NCBI GenBank assembly: GCA_002633025.1
Contig: NMRB01000074.1
Span: 162,201 to 226,200, forward strand
Reading direction: 5' to 3'
From: Notospermus geniculatus
Lineage: Eukaryota > Nemertea > Pilidiophora > Heteronemertea > Lineidae
Length of the DNA: 64,000 nt
Within the stretch, counting starts at the first letter, position 1, and each line of letters starts with the position of its first letter. A program made the position numbers and the translations under genes. Below, piece after piece: positions 25,165-36,731 of the stretch. The notes below the pieces were generated by a model. That model was not told the origin of the DNA. It worked only from the letters and a program-made list of their open reading frames with translations, and made no database searches.

Positions 25165-25530
25165 GTGATGAGGGGATCTTAAAGGACAATGCTGCATCAA
25201 AAGTACATCGCCTGAGTGCGGCATTAAACAGAGACGACTCAAAATGGCATTGTCTACGTAATTCAGGCGCAATATGGACAATCCCTGTTCGCTCCGTGCC
25301 GAGGCAAGGCAATTATCCGATTAGCGATCGGCCATCAGACCTCATTTGGCCCATAAACGGGAGGCGACAAGCTATGTGTCCCAAGCTGTAACGGTGTTTC
25401 AACATCGGCTTGTCAATTTACGAGGCTGGTTCGAGCTGATGAATCTATTGAGAATAAAAAGAGTTGGTGTAATGTCACATTCTCTCTCGATCGCAAGCCG
25501 GATATCTTGGTCTTTGAGGAGTGTTAGCCT

Positions 25531-25944
25531 TCATTGGAATGACATTGTGAAACCAAGTGCTACATCACGATAGTTTCCAGTAAGGTGCGTCTGAATTTTG
25601 AGGATGAAGTTCTTAAACGGCCCCGTTTGCAATCCTTGCCCTATGTCTTCGAAAATCATTCCGAAATCGTCACTGCCGCTTGGACCCATTGCAGATATCA
25701 TAGGCCAAAATCCGCAACGCACTTTCCCATTACCAAAGAACACAGTGCATGGGACAACGTGGCCTGTCGCGACCACGAATGCGAACAAAAGGCAAACAAA
25801 GCAAAGAAGGCCAAGACTTTGTTCTTCCCCCGCCTCGATGCTTTTGAATAAAACTTTTTCGTCATTCACGTTCGACTTCGTGCTTTGTATAAGAAGAGAG
25901 TATCCACAAAGCCCCAGAAACGCCAACGCGAACGCCAATCCCAT
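25531..25944 (-). CDS. Frag1/DRAM/Sfk1-like membrane protein, partial (single exon or pseudogene)
   Basis: An ATG at 25944 opens 137 codons, and the frame continues open to about 26010. Two hydrophobic segments are visible: residues 2-19 and 44-60 (LGLLCFVCLLFAFVVAT). The second runs into GHVVP, then CGFWPMISAMGPSGSDDFG (78-95) and IGQGLQTGPF (101-110). The order helix, then a (W/L)PxIS-xxG motif, then an I-G-x-x-L stretch is the signature of the Frag1/DRAM/Sfk1 family. Those are multi-pass proteins that include PGAP2 (GPI-anchor remodelling) and DRAM autophagy modulators. Only the N-terminal third is present. No clear splice donor follows, so the rest may lie in unseen exons or this may be a broken copy. 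Family assignment is by motif recall, not alignment. Confidence 0.45.
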   Translation of the reverse strand: MGLAFALAFLGLCGYSLLIQSTKSNVNDEKVLFKSIEAGEEQSLGLLCFVCLLFAFVVATGHVVPCTVFFGNGKVRCGFWPMISAMGPSGSDDFGMIFEDIGQGLQTGPFKNFILKIQTHLTGNYRDVALGFTMSFQ

Positions 25945-26660
25945 TGGAAGAAGACACCGAACAAAAGGATAGACATTTGCGTTGGCGTTTTGGAGCTTTG
26001 CAAAAACCCTCTAGGCCTAAATTACGAACAAGCATCATGCTCGTGTGGAAGCGGAAACCAACTTTATTCAGTTCCCCGCTGGTTTTTATCGTTTTTTTAA
26101 AAATAATTTTGCCTGAAAAGCCCATAATGGGAAGCAGTTAAACCTGCACAGTCATGTACTCTAGCTGGTGGAAAAAATAAAGAAACATCAATATTGTAAT
26201 ATATCCCAAAACAAATTTCTCTACCGTCGTTAGAAGGCCAGTCGGTGATGTGACGACCCTCGATCCTAATAATTAATAGGTCTGCGTAATTCTACCTTCT
26301 GCAATGAACGAGCGCACATAAGACGTCGCCAAACAGAACGGGCACTTTACCAACGAGAAAAATGACACATTGCAAATCAATGTTTTATGCCGATGAAGGG
26401 TGACCAGTCAAGGAACTCAACGCTGGAGTCGAGAGGTTCAAACAACAGGTTGATGGCGGAGAAGGAAAAAGCGAGGAAGATATTGGCATTGAAATATAAT
26501 TTGGGGTGATATGGCATTCAACTCTTCAACATTTGGGATGTTACGTACGTCGACGCAACGCTTACTTTGTTGACGTTTCATGATGGTTTGTGAATGGGAT
26601 GCTGGTCAGTGTTCGGAGTCCTCAGTTTAATGGACATAGCTACGCATCGATCACTGTCCC

Positions 26661-26765
26661 AGGGATCCGGTCCGATTCCTCCGGTCTGTTTGCCGCAATT
26701 TTTCTCGAAATGATAATGCAGAAGTCCATTTAATCTACATTTTACGGGCCGGGATTGGACTGGGT
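26661..26765. repeat. Diverged relative of the 47.85-kb foldback
   Basis: GGATCCGGTCCGATTCC, TCCGGTCTGTTTGC, AGAAGTCCATTTAATC and TTTTACGGGCCGGGA follow the same order as in 47851-47988. Its termini have decayed, so it is an older insertion. Confidence 0.55.
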
Positions 26766-27426
26766 CCATATGCCAGTGATAACTAAGAGTAGATATAAAC
26801 CTGGATCTACTGAAAATCCCGGCTAGAGCCTTCTTTTTTACGAAAAAAGCGAACGCAACAGGTTACTCGATATAAACACAAGATTGTTGACAAACTAAAG
26901 ATGAAATGGCACCGAAAATTCCCAGTAATTTGAGTAGCACTTGATATTCTCATAGTTAGCAGCTTAATCAGACAACTTTGATGATCAGATATATGATCAC
27001 TCATTAGTACGTGTCACACCTTTGTCAATTAGAATCTGTAAGTTAAAATATTCAGTCCAGGGCAACAAGCTGATGAACACTCATTTCTCCATTACCATCA
27101 CAAATGTCTTAATCATGAGCACTGGCACTGTCTTAGATGGGCTGATTTTGTGGGTCGTTTGTATGAAAGTCACGGTCCATGATCGTCGAGGATTAATTAC
27201 ATAAGTCATTCTGTAATCTGAGTAGAGTCTCTGATGCAACCTTTATTATGTGGAATAAAAAAGCTTCTCAAAGTGATACATGTACATGTAATACCTACAT
27301 GTACAATAATGATACGTCTACATTAAAGGAATCTAACAGCGTCCTTCAACATGAGTAGGCCTATGCCACAAGCCCATTCCGAACTGTCAATTTTTTTATC
27401 AAAATGTCTGAATATGCCAGTTCAGG

Positions 27427-28391
27427 GCCTTAAGGCCCGGTCACACTTGTGCGTATATCAAGTCCTTATGGGTTCCTTATTAAAAATTTTCAATACGCAG
27501 CGGTACGCTCAAAATTTCCAAATTTTACGATTACTTTGACTTATGTGCGACGCACATCTGGCGTATAAGGAACGAATTCAGCGCACCCACTGAGTATGAG
27601 GTGCGTGTGAGTTGCGGGTGTAGTGCGAAACACTACCACGTACCCGAGATGTACGGCAAGTACGCTATCTGTGCGCTGCCTGTGTGTTTCTCATACGTTA
27701 CAAATAAGTCAAAATGCGCTGCGCGATCGTGCAGTGCGAAAATTCGTCAATACGTTGGCATTCGCTATGAGTTCGTGCAGCGTGCGTTGTATCTGCGCTG
27801 CAAGTATGCTGTGTATACGTCCAATATACGTGGCTTATACGCTGAGAGGGGAGCGTGACGGGTTAACGTACCGCGTATGAACCGCTTATCTCCCACGAAC
27901 GCATGGCGTACTCGTACCGCGCATCCGACCGATGCGAGACCGATGCACTGCGTATTGATAACTTATGACCTGCGTAACAGCGTACGCGTCATAGTTTTGT
28001 GCTTGCCCAAAACTATACTGCGTACTGGCCATACTACGCGCATGCTTCCGTATTATAAAACTTACACAAAACGATTGAGATGCGCATGAGTTGCGTGTTG
28101 TGCGTACATCTGCGAATGAAATAGATTCAATGCGCAACTCATAAGAAATTAGGATACGCAGAAGTGCGACTTTGACAGGGTCTTAACTTCCGGGCTTAAC
28201 TTATGACCAGCGTAAACCAAAACTTTCCAAAGTACTGGGCCATACTGTGCGCATGCCTGCGTACGTAAAACTTACACAAAACGACTGAGGTGCATATGTG
28301 GTGCGTATTATGCGTATGATTGCGTATGAGGAAAATGTCAATGCGGAACTGATAAGGAACTGACATACGCAGAAGTGTGACTGGGCCTTTA
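27427..28391. mobile_element. 965-bp composite foldback with two right ends
   Basis: The left terminus TTAAGGCCCGGTCACACTT is complementary to the right terminus AAGTGTGACTGGGCCTTTA with few mismatches. A second right-end-like sequence (GATACGCAGAAGTGCGACTT) lies at 28152. The segment 27958-28186 is repeated in diverged form as 28198-28391. The interior is packed with TGCGTA, GCGCAT and related words. No intact transposase frame is present. The layout suggests one element that gained a duplicated right end, or nested insertion of a relative. Confidence 0.75.
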
Positions 28392-29939
28392 GTCAACAGC
28401 AGTAATCAACATGTAAGCCCTTATTCGGCATCTTCAGAAATTGGCAAGGTGGAACGGGCTAAAGGCTTGGGGACTTTATTGCCAAATCTGTGCCAAATTC
28501 AGGAATTCATCTTAGGCCGGTCATGATCAACGATCTCATAGATATCCACATGATAATCCTTCTTCAACTAATCCTTCACCGAAAAATATGTCCAATTATA
28601 GTCTAACAATCAGTTGTTGCTGAGATGACCTTGGAAAATGCTCAATAGTCCTTGACCTTGATATGAAAATCCGTGTCAATGACCTTGACAAGAGAGACGT
28701 AAACAGCACTTTGCAAAACAGACACAACAAGGAACTCTCTCTCTCAGACGGTCATCAAATGCTGAATTATGATGCTCGTGATTCCGTCTGTATTGTCTAC
28801 GTGGCCTTATGCCAATACAGCCGACTTGGAGGAGGAAGAAGGATGCGCATGAAGCACATTGATCAGAAAAGAAATGGGACCTTGACTCATATAGCGTTGG
28901 TGAAGAACGCTCCACGCCGGCCGTCAGGATCAGGTTTCTACTTCCAGTTGCCATTATGACCTCTTTCAACTTTTTGGGTTGTCTGTTTCTAACATTGCAT
29001 TGATCCAAATGGCCCGCTTAACCTCCCTGCCCTTGTCTACTGCATATCGTTTTCTTGTATGCATGCTGTTGCCTTCTTTCGCCAGGGGGAAGGGGTATGA
29101 GTATAACCCTGTGTCCAACAAACTGTTGCGCCCTCTGAATAGCCACATAGTTACATGCCCCGTGTCATCATACCGACAGAGCTTCTCTTCATGCGCCCCT
29201 GAAATCTGGTACTGAATCTGATTGGCTATTCTTAGTCATGTGACTTCGAAAGGTCATCCCAATTCCAAGATTACCAACAACTAAAAGTTGTTGTCATTCT
29301 TGAAACAAATCTAAACGTCCATCAGACCTATGTTTACACGTCGGTCAACACTGATAAAGCTTCTAGTTTTCACTGAAGGCTATTTGAAGCGTGAGGCAGA
29401 TGACCAGGGCAACCTTTATGTATCTTTGACCATCCTTGTTATCTCCAGGAGTGATGTACGACCATGATGACTCGTTACTGATGGATTGCTCACCGTTTAA
29501 GATACAGACAACAGATACTAGCCCCATTTAAGCATCCTGATAACCACACTTCTACCACTTCTTATATGGTCCGATGTGGCAATAAGGCCGTACTCTCTTC
29601 TATGTGGTATATGAAGGACCATTGTGCTGGGGTGGTATTATTCATGCAGGAGGCCCGGCCCCAGAAGGGACAAATCTGCATTTTGTAGCCGCATATCGGA
29701 ATCAGGGTGGGATGCACTCTTCGAAAAAAGTTCCCAGAGGGTTTCAATTGTTTTTTACAAGTAGGCGAAGAAGTTGCTGATACAGCCGTGAAGGTTTCTT
29801 ACCTGTGTCTACTTGCACCGGCTGTTGTACTGCCTCAACCAGAAGGCTTCAAATACAGGGACTCCTCGCCAATATCGTCTTCAGGCAAATTTCTTAGGTC
29901 CGCATGTGTTACGTGTACGATTTGGCTATTGTAAATAGG
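28392..29939. other. No gene recognised (quiet stretch)
   Basis: Open frames on both strands around 28663-29215 overlap one another and show no domain. A CCAAT-type word (GATTGGCTATTC) lies at 29219 and a short hairpin, ACAACTAAAAGTTGTTGT, near 29278. Nothing else stands out. Confidence 0.4.
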
Positions 29940-30313
29940 GAGGTTTCGCAAATCTGGCGAAACACGAAGTATGAAATACGAAATTCAACTTCATTTCCAG
30001 GACCTGATGTATATCTGGAGACGGCTGGTACCACAACTGTCCTTGCTGCCAGTGCGTCTTTTAGCATGTCATGTAAGACCCGAGAGAGTTGTGGTGCATC
30101 TTTTTAAATTTTCACTTCGTGTCTACGAAGTGGAAACGAAACACAAATTTCAAAGGAAGTTTAATATACACCGTAACTCTATGGGTCTAACGTCATTCAC
30201 TGAAAGATGCTCTTGCAGCAGGCGATATTTGTGGTACCAACCATCTCCTGATTACATCATGGAAATTTCGTATTTGTTTCGTACTTCGTGTTTCGACAGA
30301 TTTGCGAAACCTC
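29940..30313. mobile_element. 374-bp foldback with GAGGTTTCGCAAATCTG termini
   Basis: The left arm (29940-29985) and right arm (30265-30313) are complementary for about 45 bp with few changes. They share GAGGTTTCGCAAATCTG and GAAACACGAAGTA. The interior contains a smaller palindrome (CACTTCGT/ACGAAGTG near 30112). No coding capacity. It ends 13 bp before a tandem duplication. Confidence 0.8.
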
Positions 30314-30326
30314 ACGATCGTCTACC

Positions 30327-30598
30327 CTGTTCCATCGTACCCCCACGAAATGCATGCGAACTCGTTAGATTGTTACAGCCAGTGTAAAAAGACGGTATTG
30401 GTGAGGATTACTTGTATAACCCGATCGAAACCTTTGCCTTTGGTTGTTGACTCTTGTTTACCAAGGGGACACCGTATGGAGCTTTCTGCTCCACCGCCAC
30501 GAAACTTCGTGGTGGATTTCGATAGCGACCGGCGCCATCAAAACAACCACAGCCTTCCACGAAAATACCCATTCCCTTCATCCAATTGGTCTGGGAGG
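30327..30598. repeat. 272-bp duplicated unit, copy 1
   Basis: Almost identical to 30704-30975 (period 377 bp). Differences include CATGCGAACT against CATGGGAACT and AACTTCGTGG against AACCTCGTGG. A plus-strand frame (…VVDSCLPRGHRMELS…) is open through both copies, but no family is recognised, and recent duplication alone explains that. Confidence 0.95.
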
Positions 30599-30703
30599 TC
30601 ATTCACATCACAACACAGCACAGCTTGCCTCAGCCATACTTACTTATCTCTAGGGCGGTCTTCAAATTGACTGTCAAGTCAATTCTAGTTATAAATGTCT
30701 CTC

Positions 30704-30975
30704 CTGTTCTATCGTAACCCCACGAAATGCATGGGAACTCGTTAGATTGTTACAGCCAGTGTAAAAAGACGGTATTGGTGAGGATTACTTGTATAACCCG
30801 ATCGAAACCTTTGCCTTTGGTTGTTGACTCTTGTTTACCAAGGGGACATCGTATGGAGCTTTCTGCTCCACCGCCACGAAACCTCGTGGTGGATTTCGAT
30901 AGCGACCGGCGCCATCAAAACAACCACAGCCTTCCACGAAAATACCCATTCCCTTCATCCAATTGGTCTGGGAGG
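30704..30975. repeat. 272-bp duplicated unit, copy 2
   Basis: Second copy of 30327-30598, after a 105-bp spacer. The longest open frame of the window (30821-31399) starts here at TTG and runs off the repeat into unrelated sequence. It is therefore not accepted as a gene. Confidence 0.95.
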
Positions 30976-32202
30976 CAAAAACATCCAATCAACTGGAAGA
31001 AGTACTCTGCTAGGGAAGGAATATTATGTCCATGAGAAAAAAAACTCCATCGAAACACCGCTGATTAACACGTATGGTAAAACCTTAATAGATGCCGCGG
31101 TAGACATTTTGTTAGTAATCGTCTGGTTTGGCCTCCCAAGACACAATCAAAGGGGTGTAAATTACATGTGTGGCTGTCTACTTGACTGTATGATTGGCCG
31201 ACCTGAGCCCGGAGAATTTCAAATCATCACCATCGTTGGGTTTTCTGCTCGGCCGGCGGGGTCTCCATTACACCGGCGTACCGACAGCATAATCAACGAG
31301 TCCCAAGTTGGAAGGCGGCGGGCTCGGTCAGACGAACGGTCAAGTTACACGAGAATTCGTCTTGACGTTACCCGATTATGTACACTCCAGAAAAATTAAA
31401 CATTACTTGTACTCCCCCACTGTAGGAATATTTTATAAGCGTATGTCAGTTCGTGTTTGTTGATGATTGTTAATAAGTGTCAATGATACTAGCAGACGAG
31501 GGGGAGAAAAAATTTTGCTTGCAAACATCGCGTTCGCGTCTGACATTGTCGGGGTCGTTTGATGAAGCGGCGGCGGTGGTCGACCTTTTGTATCCAATGG
31601 GAGGGAGGCACTGAAATGGCTTCTCTCAAGGCTAGGGTTATTTAAAGTACACTAATTCATTATCTGAATTCTTGGTCATTGAGTTTGAAACTGAAACAGC
31701 CGTACTGTCATCGCTATCAAAGTCAAGGCCGACACCTGTAAGAACGGTGACAGAATTTGGGTTGCCTCCATACTCCGGCGTCTTAAGACTCTTCTGGACA
31801 AGACCACCACACGACCGCCAGCTCGTCAAGTCGCCCACATTTGCCTAAGGTTAGAAAAAAACGTGTAAATATTTGGGAAGGATAACCCTCAAAGGAAAGA
31901 TGTCGATTTCCCTTACGTATTAATTATAGATAAGGGACTCTCTACAACTGGAGTCGAGAAAAAACAGCAAACCAAATTCAGCCAATCAGATGACTTGTCA
32001 CATATTTAGCTAGACTGAAGTCGAGGGCAGTACAAATCGTTTCGTTCTGATGTCGCTGTTCAGCAAATTTCAATATTGCTGTGACAAGTTCGCTGGACAT
32101 TTTGACAAATTTCAGCGGAATGAGTTACCTATCGAAAAATTAAAAACACCGATTGGTTTGGTGGTTGGACGCAGTCAGCATGTTAGTCGCGCTATATGCC
32201 GC
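30976..32202. other. No gene recognised (quiet stretch)
   Basis: Apart from a frame that extends out of the preceding repeat, nothing coding-like or repetitive was seen on either strand. Confidence 0.35.
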
Positions 32203-32352
32203 ATTAAGCTGCGTTTACCAGACATCCGGAATGCGGTATAGGGATGCGGGATCCCCGGCGGAACGATATGTTGTATATACGAAAATACATTGCATTTTCC
32301 GCTTGCGCGTTCCGCAATCCGCATTCCACGTGTCAGCTAAACGTAGCTTTAC
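32203..32352. mobile_element. 150-bp foldback with TTAAGCTGCGTTTACC termini
   Basis: ATTAAGCTGCGTTTACCAGA (32203) is the imperfect complement of the right end TCAGCTAAACGTAGCTTTAC. GGAATGCGG and CCGCATTCC pair internally. The arms are diverged, so the insertion is older than the 24.7-kb MITE. Confidence 0.7.
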
Positions 32353-32768
32353 ATTCAAACAAATCTGCAAGCAGAAACTGAAAGGATACATGCAATGACA
32401 ACACTCCTTCTGTCCTCAATGCTTTCAATATGTTTGCACTACACTTGTGTAATTTGTAAAAATTACACGAACAATAAAGGGTCATTTTAATCGCGTGTTG
32501 AATGGACATTTTATCATCCGCTAGATACCCAGTGATTTAGAACCTCCACTGTACATTTAATGAGACTTGATGCATGTTATAAAACATAGGATTGCTCACA
32601 AGTGATAAAAGATTAGCCATGATCTGGTGAGCATCCTTTGTTGAGATCTAGCGAGTAGCCATTCTTAAGTCACGCAAGCTTCTTTGTAATGGACCTTGTG
32701 GACAAGAAGCATGTGTAGTTGGATTAAGCCACTCACTTGCATACCATGTCTACAGGGTGGGCCAAAAA

Positions 32769-33003
32769 GAAGGCGAGCACAAAAATCGACACACAATAAA
32801 ATAAAGTATAATAGTCAATTTCCAGAATATTTAGCAAATTTTCGACCCCAACCGGGGTCTTCTTCAGGCTGGAACTTTACAATCTGAAACTCTAGAAAAG
32901 GGGCCATTTCTAGAGTTTCAGATTGTAAAGTTCCAGCCTGAGGAAGACCCCGGTTGGGGTCGAAAATTTGCTAAATATTCTGGAAATTGACTATACTTTA
33001 TTA
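32769..33003. mobile_element. Head-to-head pair of GACCCC/GGGGTC-GAAA elements
   Basis: Two copies in inverted orientation (about 32803-32898 and 32907-33000) meet at an 8-bp centre, AGGGGCCA. Each has TTTCAGATTGTAAAGTTCC, CCTGA(A/G)GAAGACCCC, a GGTT loop, GGGGTCGAAAAT, then TAAATATTCTGGAAATTGAC. The left copy also keeps a tail matching GTGTGTCGATTTTTGTGC. Near-perfect complementarity implies recent formation. Confidence 0.8.
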
Positions 33004-33837
33004 CATTGTCTGAGAAAATTGCAAATAAAACGAATTAGAATGCCAATCGAGCTTGTGAAAATTTGAATCAACTCCTATTTGTAGTTTTTGAATTACATGT
33101 ATTTGGCAAAATGTATGTACAGTCGATGTACAGGACGTGCACAGAAAATTTAATTGTGGACCCAGCCCAATAGTTCTTCGCACGGCTACAGATGGCGCAG
33201 CCATTAAGTGACGTCGTTTTCGCACCTCCAACNAGGGTTCATGCTTAAAACGTCCCCTCCACCATTTTTTAATCTTTTAATCAATTTGATTTCAGTTTTG
33301 ATATCGGATACAGGATCATGCATCTTGACTACCAAGGGTTGTGACATCGCTCCGCCCTCCGACTACGCTCGTCTCATCTCATGTCCAGAAGCCCTTTTTA
33401 TAATTCCTTATGGCAGGTTCTTGAAGACCTAATACTAATACTACCCCTACCCATATGAGCAGAAACTGAAAAATCAGTGTCGACAGAAAAACGCGTCACT
33501 CCAGTAAAAAATGGTCAAACAAGGCACATTTATATGTCTGTGGAGCATATGGATGCATCTAGATGACCTAGGTGGATATTTGACCATAACATGTGTGGAT
33601 AGAGAATGGTAATTGAAAAATGTGTTAAAAAAAACTAAAAATTAAGCATTTTTTCACAATATTTTACAATTTAGAACACACGTTAGTAATTAAGGTACAT
33701 AATTTATATATGAGAAGATGCGTAATTTCATAGCGAACACAATAATCCAAACCCCATGTCTGTGGCTTGTAGTAGTGCTCCATGGTCATTATTATGAATC
33801 ATCATATCTTAGCCCGAAAACGGTGGCCATTTTTCCA

Positions 33838-33965
33838 GGGTCTTAGTTTTATAGTTGGTAGGGTCTTAGTTTTATAGTTGGTAGGGTCTTAGTTTTATAG
33901 TTGGTAGGGTCTTAGTTTTATAGATCTATGAAACTAAGACTCAACCAACTATAAAACTAAGACCC
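33838..33965. repeat. 23-bp tandem repeat ending in an inverted copy
   Basis: GGGTCTTAGTTTTATAG begins at 33838, 33861, 33884 and 33907, an exact 23-bp period with GTTGGTA between units. After a short turn, an inverted unit (ATAAAACTAAGACCC) closes the block. It can fold as alternative hairpins that differ by whole repeat units. Confidence 0.9.
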
Positions 33966-34220
33966 AGACGAAAAACCTTATTATTGGTGCAATCAGTTAC
34001 CATTTCATTGTCATTTCATTTGAATGTGCGTTACCCTTATTTTCCACATGGAGCTCGTGCTACATGCCCTGTGTTCCCTAATTGAAAAGTGGGTGTCTAT
34101 TGTATGGTAAACACTGAGATATGGGCAACACAAGAAAACTTACACCGGTAAGCGTACCCGAGTAACGTTGACTGGCCTTTTGTATGTGAGAATACGGTAT
34201 ATACATACTCATACATTGTA

Positions 34221-34552
34221 GCCTAGATCAAAATGGAGAGAGAAGACCGTGGGAGAAGAACGGATATCGTGACGGTACACATTTTGTTTCCGATGGGACT
34301 GTGAAAGACCTTGAAGAAGTCTCACATTGGTCGAAATCACACGGTCAGAGTACGCTGAACTCGGCTTCGTATCATTGTGGTCACGATATAGTGGCCGAAG
34401 ATATTCTCGAGAGCTCGGCCTTCGAAGAGATTTTCCCAGAAACGCAAGGCCGTGAGCCGGAGCAATTAGCCCCTCAAGAGGTTTGTACCCGCCGTCCTCA
34501 CTGGCCAAGACCCATTGCTTCTGAACTGTTAATCCAAGTGATGCATTCTTGA
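34221..34552 (+). CDS. Candidate coding exon, unknown product
   Basis: An open frame of about 108 codons runs to TGA at 34552. It can start only by splicing or at a non-ATG codon; an acceptor-like ATTGTAG lies just upstream. The predicted peptide looks protein-like: GYRDGTHFVSDG near residues 18-29, an acidic stretch (EDILESSAFEEIFPETQG) near residues 60-77, and balanced charge. No domain is recognised. If real it would be a 3'-terminal exon. The minus strand also has an open frame here (34209-34508), which is probably a shadow. Confidence 0.3.
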
Positions 34553-34879
34553 TTTGTTATTTTATCAAAGCATATCCCGGAGTTAGTAACGCTGTCTACA
34601 TGGTCTAGGTGCCAGTTGAAGTGATGATGGAGGGCCGTGGAGGGCGATCCGGGCCCTGAGTATCACGGTAAGGGTTCGGCCGGTAATTGGTGAAAGACAC
34701 CCCCGTGGACGCCGCGTCACCTGCGGCCGGCTTGACCTGGTGCAGACATGTTGACTGACCTATTCATGGCCATTACGGCGCTGTCCAGCCAGAGAAATGA
34801 CCAACTTCTGACACTGAGAACCTTCGGTCAGCTATGTGGACATGGCATTCGCTGTCCACACAGAAAATGCGATTAATCT

Positions 34880-35061
34880 TGATCGATAAGGCGAGAGATG
34901 GCCGAATAAACATGGCGGCTGTGGGCGTGCTCATCGTATGGCCGCTAGATGGCCATGGATTGGCTACACGCCCTGTTGGCACAGAACTGCCCACCAGAGG
35001 CGCTCTCCACCCCGAGTCCTCCACACTCGAGAGCTTTCTCGCTTACTCCTTGAGCATTTGA
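34880..35061 (+). promoter_or_regulatory. CpG-rich zone with a TISU/YY1-like start
   Basis: AAACATGGCGGC (34908-34919) matches the short-leader initiator consensus SAASATGGCGGC at all but the first base. It sits in a locally CpG-rich stretch. The ATG opens 49 codons (MAAVGVLIVWPLDGHG...) to a stop at 35061, without an obvious donor. This is either a promoter with a short leader or a chance word; the peptide resembles no known family. Confidence 0.3.
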
Positions 35062-35111
35062 CACAATGACTGCACATGCAGTTTTTTACGGCCGGCTTGG
35101 TTGGCCATAGA

Positions 35112-35283
35112 GAGCCAAATAGCTGTCAGTGAGTTGACCAATGTGTCACTAAGGCCCAATCTAATGCATATAGCGGACCCATTCATTCTTGATCGAGCAC
35201 CAATCACGTGGATTTTCCTGTGTATTGGTCCGCTACAACTTTGCTGCCATCTTTTGGCAATATGCGTGGCTGACTGCTCCTAT
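35112..35283 (+). repeat. Dispersed repeat family D1, copy 1
   Basis: GTCAGTGAGTTGACCAAT, ATGCATATAGCGGACCCATT, ATCACGTGGATTTTCC and TATTGGTCCGCTA occur in order, ending with GCTGACTGCTCCTAT. The same order is found at 60258-60425 (+) and 52075-52215 (-). Confidence 0.9.
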
Positions 35284-36731
35284 TGCACGAGAAAACTCGC
35301 GGCGAGACGAGCACCGATAGTGGCCATGAGCCAATAGGAATTGATGTAGAACATGGGCGTTTGGAACAAGGTGAGGGAAGGGATCTTGTTGATGTGGTTT
35401 CCCATCAGGAAACCTCGAGACCCATTTCGTATTTTAACATCAGGTTAATCCTGAGAGCTTCAAAATTCCCTCGTTACTATGGAAATGAAGTAATGCATTT
35501 GAAATGGAATGATGGTCCAGACACATTGAGGTTCGGCGAGTACTTCATTTCATCAAGGACAAAATTGGAATAAAAAACCCATAAAAATGTCGAGACATGC
35601 GTGATATGTTGAAATCATTTTCAGCATTAATTATATCACATTAATCAATTAGTTGAGACCAGTGTGCTGTGATGCGTCCCGGATATAAATCCAGTGTTTG
35701 AAGACGGAAACGCGCCTTTATCGGCGATAAGAGAAAACATACGCCTCTATTAATTTGTGTGTGTACTAATACAGTTAATGAATGTCTTTTTTAATGATAT
35801 CGCCAACAGACTTCATCAAGTCAGGGCCAAACATCGTCGCCTAATTGTGTATACAGCCCACCGATGCCCATTACACGAGGAAATAACGCTAGACGCTCCC
35901 AGAATTGAAAACCCAAAAGTCGTGTTAACTCGAAACATTAAAGAAAATTGAAAAGCTGGAAGGTCGTTTGGGCAGATAAAGGAGGTAGTTCTCCTCCGTC
36001 TTTACTGGTCTTCTAATTAGCGATAGTGATGTGGTATGGGTCTTCCGTTACTTCTGGTAGGGTATTATCTGTCTGGGCCTTGAAATGAAGCCTAAGAGTA
36101 CATCATGTATTGTTTGGGGTTCTCAGGTGGGACGTTGATTTCATCTTACTACAGCCAGACGGTGCAAGTTGAATTAAGCCGTGCTGCCACGAGAAGGCAG
36201 AGAAGAAGTCTGAGTATGTAGGCCTACCGATAACATCTGATGAGACCTTCTCTGGCCTCACCGTTAAGGAAGAGGGTATAGCTCCACCCGTACGAATAGT
36301 GAACGCCCACGTTGGATCACTCTGTATCAGGTAAAGCAAACAGTGGAAGTTTCTTTACAACATCCTTATGGCAATTTTGACGTCTTGAAATCATCGACAT
36401 TCAGTTGCAGCGCTGAGGAAGATATCTTCGCCCTGAAGTCCCAAGCATGCTTAAAGTCGCCACCAAGGACACAGAACGTCGGCCATCCTATCTGTCCGGT
36501 TACTTACCAAACATTATTGGTATGTATGAGGTGTCAGCAACTGATGGGCGTCTCGTGTTGTCCCCTTGGCGGCCAGAATACTAAATACAACTTGACCATT
36601 ACACAGCCTGTTAGTCAGTAACACTACCTCGGGATCTCTTGGTTGAGGAGGAAGGTGTTTACTTTTCAAGTCTTAGAGTGCATGCAGGAGCCCCCGTGAT
36701 CCAGGCACCACGGTACCTCGACGCCGAGGAG

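Noticed and set aside
27601-27880. Two overlapping Cys-rich 85-codon frames
   Set aside because: They arise from TGCGTA-type words inside the composite foldback element.
29278-29298. Short hairpin ACAACTAAAAGTTGTTGT
   Set aside because: Too short and A/T-rich to support a function.
30821-31399. Longest open frame (192 codons, plus)
   Set aside because: It starts at TTG inside a duplicated unit, leaves the repeat in mid-frame, shows no domain, and the equivalent frame in the other copy continues differently.
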